This document shows, piece after piece, positions 59,840 to 64,000 of a stretch of 64,000 nt of DNA. Every line of letters begins with the position of its first letter. Within the stretch, counting starts at the first letter, position 1. The position numbers and the translations under genes were made by a program. Under the pieces are notes generated by a model that saw only the letters and a list, made by a program, of their open reading frames with translations, searched no databases and was not told the DNA's origin. The stretch is from NCBI GenBank assembly GCA_965140365.1, contig OZ223196.1; one strand, written 5' to 3'. This DNA is from Hydrogenovibrio sp965140365 (GTDB lineage Bacteria > Pseudomonadota > Gammaproteobacteria > Thiomicrospirales > Thiomicrospiraceae).

Positions 59840-60634
59840 ATGGCCACAGAAACCCTGATTGAAATCCAGAATGTTACTTTTTCCCGAGGGGAGCGGAAGA
59901 TTTTTGAAAATTTTTCGTTGAACATTCCGGTCGGAAAGGTGACGGCGATTATGGGGCCCAGTGGTACCGGTAAAACCACCTTGTTGAAGTTGATCGCCGG
60001 GCAGCTTAAACCCGAAAAGGGAACGATTTTGGTGAACGGTCAAAATGTGCATAAGTTACGACGCAACAAGCTCTATGAATTGCGTCGTACCATGGGCATG
60101 TTATTCCAGAGTGGTGCTTTATTGACCGACCTGAGCGTGTTCGATAACGTGGCATTTCCAATCCGTGAACACACCAAATTGCCGGAAGAAATCATTCGGC
60201 CATTGGTGTTGATGAAGTTGCAGGCGGTCGGTTTGCGTGGGGCTCAAGACCTGATGGCATCTGAATTGTCGGGCGGTATGTCTCGTCGTGTGGCCTTGGC
60301 GAGAGCCATTGCCCTGGATCCGGATATGATTTTCTACGATGAACCCTTTGTCGGCCAAGACCCAATTACAATGGGGGTTTTGATTGAGCTGATTCGCAAA
60401 TTGAACGACAGTTTGGGTGTGACCAGTGTCGCGGTGTCGCACGATGTGAACGAAGTCCTGTCGATCGCCGACTTTGCCTGTGTGATTTCCGAAGGTCGTG
60501 TTGTGGCAGAGGGCACGCCGGAAGCGCTTTTAGCGTCGGACTCGGATTATGTTCAGCAGTTTTTGCAAGGCTTGCCGGATGGGCCGGTGCCGTTTGATTA
60601 TCCGGCCAAACCTTATTTGCAGGATTTGACATGA
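59840..60634 (+). CDS. mlaF: Phospholipid transport ABC ATPase MlaF
   Basis: This 264-aa ATPase has Walker A GPSGTGKTT, signature ELSGGMSRRVALARAIA and Walker B MIFYDEPFVGQDP. It powers the MlaFEDB complex, which keeps outer-membrane lipid asymmetry. The start at 59840 is where the family begins (MATETLIEIQNV). The stop overlaps mlaE by four bases. Confidence 0.94.
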   Translation: MATETLIEIQNVTFSRGERKIFENFSLNIPVGKVTAIMGPSGTGKTTLLKLIAGQLKPEKGTILVNGQNVHKLRRNKLYELRRTMGMLFQSGALLTDLSVFDNVAFPIREHTKLPEEIIRPLVLMKLQAVGLRGAQDLMASELSGGMSRRVALARAIALDPDMIFYDEPFVGQDPITMGVLIELIRKLNDSLGVTSVAVSHDVNEVLSIADFACVISEGRVVAEGTPEALLASDSDYVQQFLQGLPDGPVPFDYPAKPYLQDLT

Positions 60635-61416
60635 ACGCGGTGTTTGATTTTTTAGCGTCCACGGGACAAAGCTTTATTCGAATCTTCAGTGCGTTTGGGC
60701 GCGGTTTTTTCTTTTTGTGGTCGCTGTTGCCCGCCATTCCGTCTGCGTTTGTACGTTTGGATTTGTTAGTCAAACAAATGTATTTTTCCGGCGTTCTATC
60801 ATTGCCGATTATCCTGACGGCCGGGTTGTTCGTGGGCATGGTGCTGAGCCTGCAGGGCTATAATGTCCTAGTCGATTTTAACTCGGAAGAAGCGGTTGGT
60901 ACTATGACGGCTTTGTCACTGCTGCGTGAGTTGGGGCCGGTGGTGGCGGCTTTGTTGTTTGCCGGGCGTGCCGGGTCTGCTTTGACTGCCGAGATTGGCT
61001 TGATGCGCTCCACGGAACAGTTGTCCGCACTGGAAATGATGGCGGTGGACCCGTTGAAATATGTGTTCGCACCTCGCTTTACCGCTGCGCTGTTGGTATT
61101 GCCCATGTTGTCTTTGATGTTTATCGCCATGGGGATTCTGGGTGGTTACATGGTTGGGGTCGGTTGGCTTGGCGTCGATGAAGGGGCTTTTTGGACGCAA
61201 ATGAATCAGCAGGTTGATTGGCGAGAGGACGTTGTTAACGGCATTATTAAATCCATTGCGTTTGCCGTTTTGGTCGCGGTGGTGGCGTTGTTTCAGGGCT
61301 ATGATGCGCTGCCGACATCGGAAGGTGTCAGCCGGGCCACGACGCGTACAGTGGTGCATTCGTCCCTTGGTGTATTAGGGCTGGACTTTATTTTAACCGC
61401 GATGATGTTCAACTGA
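60631..61416 (+). CDS. mlaE: Phospholipid transport permease MlaE
   Basis: This 261-aa permease has about six helices and the MlaE signature LLRELGPVVAALLFAGRAGSALTAEIGLMRSTEQLSALEMMAVDPLKYV. It forms the membrane part of the MlaFEDB complex. Confidence 0.94.
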   Translation: MNAVFDFLASTGQSFIRIFSAFGRGFFFLWSLLPAIPSAFVRLDLLVKQMYFSGVLSLPIILTAGLFVGMVLSLQGYNVLVDFNSEEAVGTMTALSLLRELGPVVAALLFAGRAGSALTAEIGLMRSTEQLSALEMMAVDPLKYVFAPRFTAALLVLPMLSLMFIAMGILGGYMVGVGWLGVDEGAFWTQMNQQVDWREDVVNGIIKSIAFAVLVAVVALFQGYDALPTSEGVSRATTRTVVHSSLGVLGLDFILTAMMFN

Positions 61417-61447
61417 GCGGATTAACAAACATGAGAGCTTAAGGTAA

Positions 61448-61930
61448 ATGATTATGTCACGATGGAAAATGATCGAAATTTGGGTCGGCGCGTTTGTCTT
61501 GTTTGCGCTGGTCTCACTGGCCGTAGTGGCTTTGAAAGTCAGTAATTTCGAAGGCTTTCAGGATCGTCCAACCTATCAGGTAAATGCACTGTTTAGCAAT
61601 ATTGGCGGTTTGAAGGTACGCTCTCCGGTTAAAATCAGTGGCGTAGTTGTCGGACGGGTCGGAAATATTTCGGTAGACCGAAATACCTATCAAGCGCGTG
61701 TGGTGATGGATATTTATAAGGATTACAATCAGTTGCCGCTGGATACCTCGGCCTCGATTTTGACATCGGGTTTGTTGGGCGATCAGTATATCGGCCTGGA
61801 GCCGGGGGCGGATGAAGAGTATTTGAGAGACGGTGACCAAATCGATTTGGTGCAACCGGCATTGGTGTTGGAAGAATTGATCGGTCAGTTTTTGACCAAG
61901 TTCGCGGACAGTGACTCGGAGGCGAAATGA
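61448..61930 (+). CDS. mlaD: Phospholipid transport protein MlaD
   Basis: This 160-aa MCE-domain protein has one N-terminal helix (FVLFALVSLAVVALKVS) and the MCE motif YQVNALFSNIGGLKVRSPVKISGVVVGRV. It is the periplasmic hexamer that passes lipid through the Mla complex. An alternative start at 61454 would remove two residues. Confidence 0.94.
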   Translation: MIMSRWKMIEIWVGAFVLFALVSLAVVALKVSNFEGFQDRPTYQVNALFSNIGGLKVRSPVKISGVVVGRVGNISVDRNTYQARVVMDIYKDYNQLPLDTSASILTSGLLGDQYIGLEPGADEEYLRDGDQIDLVQPALVLEELIGQFLTKFADSDSEAK

Positions 61931-62574
61931 TGCGTTTGTTAAAACAGTTAATGATGTCGGTGATGTTGCTGACGTTGGCATTGGAATCGACGGCTTATGC
62001 CGTGGATATTAATCAGAAAGACCCAGAAGTCATGGTGAAAGAGCTGTCGGAAACGGTGGTGTCGGAAGTGGATAAACAGCGTGACGAACTGGAAGCGCAT
62101 CCAGAAAAAGTGAAAGCCTTCGCCAACGAATATGTGCTGCCGTATGTGGATACGCCGAAAATGGCACGTTATGTCATGGGGCATTACTGGAAGCAGGCAT
62201 CGGCCAGTCAACAAAAAGCGTTTACCGAAGCCTTTACCAATACGTTATTGCGTTCCTATGCCAAAAGTATTTTGAAATTGCGCGTGACGAAAATTGTGGT
62301 GTCGAAAACCGTGGAAACCCGCCCTGGCCGAGCATCGGTGTCAACTGAGGTGACACAGGCGGACGGTAATGTATCGACGGTTGTGTATCGGGCTTATTTG
62401 AACAAAAATGATGAAAAGTGGTTTTTGTACGATGTGTCCATTGAAGGCATCAGTATGCTGTTGAATTACCGCAAGTCTTTCGCATCGGAGTTTCAGAAAA
62501 AAGGTATTGACGAAGTCATTGCCGGTTTGAATGCTAAAAACCGCGAGTCTCAGGGCTTGGCGGACGAGGGTTAA
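61927..62574 (+). CDS. mlaC: Phospholipid-binding periplasmic protein MlaC
   Basis: This 215-aa protein has a signal peptide (to about residue 25, STAYA). The Tol_Tol_Ttg2 domain follows, including FANEYVLPYVDTPKMARYVMGHYWKQASASQQKAFTEAFTNTLLRSYAKSIL. It shuttles phospholipid between MlaA and MlaFEDB. It overlaps mlaD by four bases. Confidence 0.93.
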   Translation: MMRLLKQLMMSVMLLTLALESTAYAVDINQKDPEVMVKELSETVVSEVDKQRDELEAHPEKVKAFANEYVLPYVDTPKMARYVMGHYWKQASASQQKAFTEAFTNTLLRSYAKSILKLRVTKIVVSKTVETRPGRASVSTEVTQADGNVSTVVYRAYLNKNDEKWFLYDVSIEGISMLLNYRKSFASEFQKKGIDEVIAGLNAKNRESQGLADEG

Positions 62575-62580
62575 GCCTTG

Positions 62581-62880
62581 GTGCTGGTTAACTTATCCGA
62601 AGATACCGCGGCTGTTTTGGAAGACGGGGTGCTACGTTTATCCGGACAGGTGGATTCCGATGTGGTCTCTCGTGTCTATGAACAGGGCTTGAATAAGCTG
62701 TCCTCAACGGTCACGGAAGTGGACTGCCATTCTTTGAAAGGCGCGGATTCCACCTGTTTGGCTCTGTTGTTGTATTTGCAGTCGCGGCTGTCCGAGCCGC
62801 TCAAAGTGGTGGGCTTACCCGATGAACTTCGGGTGTTGGTAAACCTATATGGTTTGCAGGATCAATTTGAACTGGCGTAA
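62581..62880 (+). CDS. mlaB: STAS-domain protein MlaB
   Basis: This protein of about 99 aa has a STAS fold (LRLSGQVDSDVVSRVYEQGLNKLSSTVTEVDCHSLKGADSTCLALLLYLQSRL) with the conserved GADSTCLALL loop. It completes the Mla operon and stabilises MlaF. The start is GTG 62581 or TTG 62578; neither has a clear ribosome site. Confidence 0.85.
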   Translation: MLVNLSEDTAAVLEDGVLRLSGQVDSDVVSRVYEQGLNKLSSTVTEVDCHSLKGADSTCLALLLYLQSRLSEPLKVVGLPDELRVLVNLYGLQDQFELA

Positions 62881-62933
62881 GCCGCGCCTTCGGATCCGTT
62901 TCTTTTCTATCGCTCAAGTGTTTAACACCTAAT

Positions 62934-63093
62934 GAGAGCTTTGCACGAGATAGTTACACGAGTAAAAATGTCTAAAATCCGTCTGATTTTTGTTGAAAAA
63001 CTGGCTAATAGCTCGCTATTAGCTGCGTTTCCCGCCCCAATCAGCCAAATTTTCTCTCATTTTTTCTTCGCGTTCTACTCGTGCAAAGCTCTC
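62934..63093. repeat. 160-bp intergenic inverted-repeat element, copy 2
   Basis: GAGAGCTTTGCACGA at the left pairs with TCGTGCAAAGCTCTC at the right, and GCTAATAG-CTCG-CTATTAGC forms a central hairpin at 63004-63023. It aligns to the reverse complement of 47187-47346. The hairpin differs from copy 1 at both paired bases (GCGAATAG/CTATTCGC there), so pairing is kept. It lies between mlaB and the next ABC gene. Confidence 0.88.
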
Positions 63094-63125
63094 CCAATAT
63101 TTAAGTACTAATTTAGAGGATGTTT

Positions 63126-64000
63126 ATGTCATCAGCGGCTGCTGTTTCATTCCAAACCGTTCAAAAGGATTATGGTTCGTTGCAGGCTTTAAAAGGCGTG
63201 TCTTTTGACGTCAGGCCTGGGAGTTTTTTCGGTTTGCTCGGCCCGAACGGTGCTGGAAAATCGACGTTGATTAACAGTATGGCGGGTTTGGTTAAACCAA
63301 CGGGCGGTCGGATCTTAGTAAACGGTTATGACGTGGAAAAAGAGTATCGTCAGGCGCGTCGTTTTTTGGGCGTGGTGCCGCAAGAGCTGATTTCCGACCC
63401 GTTTTTCACGATTCGTGAATTGTTGGATATCCAAAGTGGTTATTTTGGCCTGAGAAGTCGTGAGCAACGGCGCTGGGTGGATGAGCTCCTGGATCGTCTG
63501 GCCTTGTCGGATAAGGCGAATGCCATTACCAATGAATTGTCAGGCGGCATGAAACGCCGTGTGTTGATTGCGATGGCGCTGGTGCATCAACCGCAAGTCT
63601 TGGTGCTGGACGAACCGACCGCAGGGGTGGATGTCGATTTGCGCCGAACCTTGTGGGAGTTTACTAAAGAATTGCATCAAAAAGGGCACACCATTATTTT
63701 GACTACGCATTATCTGGAAGAAGCGGAAGCTTTATGTGAAGAAGTGGCGATTGTGAAAGGCGGTGAGCTGAAAGCTTTGGAAACCACGGGTGAGTTGTTG
63801 TCACGCCATAATTATCGTTATCTGCGCGTGGTGTTAGAGTCGCCACAAAAAATAGATAAGGCGCAATTATCACCTTTCTTAGAGGAACGTTTCATTGAAC
63901 AAGATGCCAATGGTTTGATGTTCAAGCTGGAAAAAGAAAAGCCTTTGAACCAAATGTTGAATGCCTTGTCGGAAAGCCATTTGACGGTGAAGGACTTAAC
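63126..64000 (+). CDS. ABC-2 type exporter ATPase, YadG-like (partial)
   Basis: The gene runs off the window end with 291 codons present. The protein has Walker A GPNGAGKST, signature ELSGGMKRRVLIAMALVHQP and Walker B VLVLDEPTAGVD, followed by THYLEEAEALCEEV. It resembles YadG, whose gene often follows mla operons with a permease gene next. It starts at ATG 63126 after GAGGA. A variant decamer (63211-63220) lies inside. Confidence 0.85.
   Translation, partial: MSSAAAVSFQTVQKDYGSLQALKGVSFDVRPGSFFGLLGPNGAGKSTLINSMAGLVKPTGGRILVNGYDVEKEYRQARRFLGVVPQELISDPFFTIRELLDIQSGYFGLRSREQRRWVDELLDRLALSDKANAITNELSGGMKRRVLIAMALVHQPQVLVLDEPTAGVDVDLRRTLWEFTKELHQKGHTIILTTHYLEEAEALCEEVAIVKGGELKALETTGELLSRHNYRYLRVVLESPQKIDKAQLSPFLEERFIEQDANGLMFKLEKEKPLNQMLNALSESHLTVKDL

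Noticed and set aside
1..64000. CRISPR arrays, tRNA and rRNA genes
   Set aside because: No regularly spaced direct repeats with unique spacers and no cloverleaf or rRNA signature sequences were found by reading both strands.

Overview
The window reads as a gammaproteobacterial chromosome. The Mla, Lpt, Kds and LpxK envelope genes, HrpA, ComEC and a BtuB-led cobalamin operon all fit that. A DsrE-like sulfur protein, the cytochrome c and b561 genes and the general gene style suggest a free-living sulfur oxidiser of the Thiomicrospira/Hydrogenovibrio kind, but that placement is inference. No rRNA, tRNA, CRISPR array, transposase or integrase gene was seen.

Layout. Positions 1-4200 are the distal end of an integron cassette array: five attC sites of two sequence families separate four AT-richer cassette genes (a DUF2971-like protein, an unknown 222-aa protein, a KAP-type P-loop NTPase and a zinc-ribbon membrane protein) plus one gene-less mini-cassette. 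The integrase must lie left of the window. Positions 4300-16600 hold a ZntB/CorA channel, a TetR regulator divergent from a flavodoxin-fold quinone reductase, an RND efflux adaptor and pump, a tautomerase and an NfeD-slipin pair. Positions 16600-32200 hold a P-type H+-ATPase, a GGDEF/EAL protein, two small HTH proteins with a DUF2975 membrane protein, HrpA, a GNAT enzyme, a diguanylate cyclase, a cytochrome c lipoprotein, a PLP deaminase and AmtB. Positions 32400-40300 hold a LonH-type protease, DUF2062, ComEC, and lpxK-trm112-kdsB. Positions 40300-45600 are a cobalamin salvage operon (btuB-cobQ-cobO-btuF) behind a cobalamin riboswitch. Positions 45650-54600 hold a DsrE-like protein, a cytochrome b561/histidine kinase/response regulator operon, prfC, two c-di-GMP-I riboswitches and mgtE. 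Positions 54700-64000 hold hpf and lptBAC-kdsC-yrbG on the minus strand, then mlaFEDCB and an ABC exporter ATPase on the plus strand.

The most unusual content is repeated non-coding sequence. (a) The 10-bp palindrome CCAGGCCTGG occurs 17 times perfectly, with at least ten one-mismatch copies, in genes and terminators alike but never in the integron array. (b) Two 265-bp elements (52936-53201, 59471-59735) have different but internally complementary ends and compensatory changes inside stems; two short hairpins resembling the ends of the first copy also sit at stop codons. (c) Two 160-bp elements (47187-47346, 62934-63093) lie in opposite orientation and also show a compensatory change. (d) One c-di-GMP riboswitch (50195-50259) has its own promoter and terminator but no credible ORF; the other (52621-52688) precedes a 48-aa membrane peptide. 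With a diguanylate cyclase and a GGDEF/EAL protein nearby, this stretch of chromosome is rich in c-di-GMP functions.
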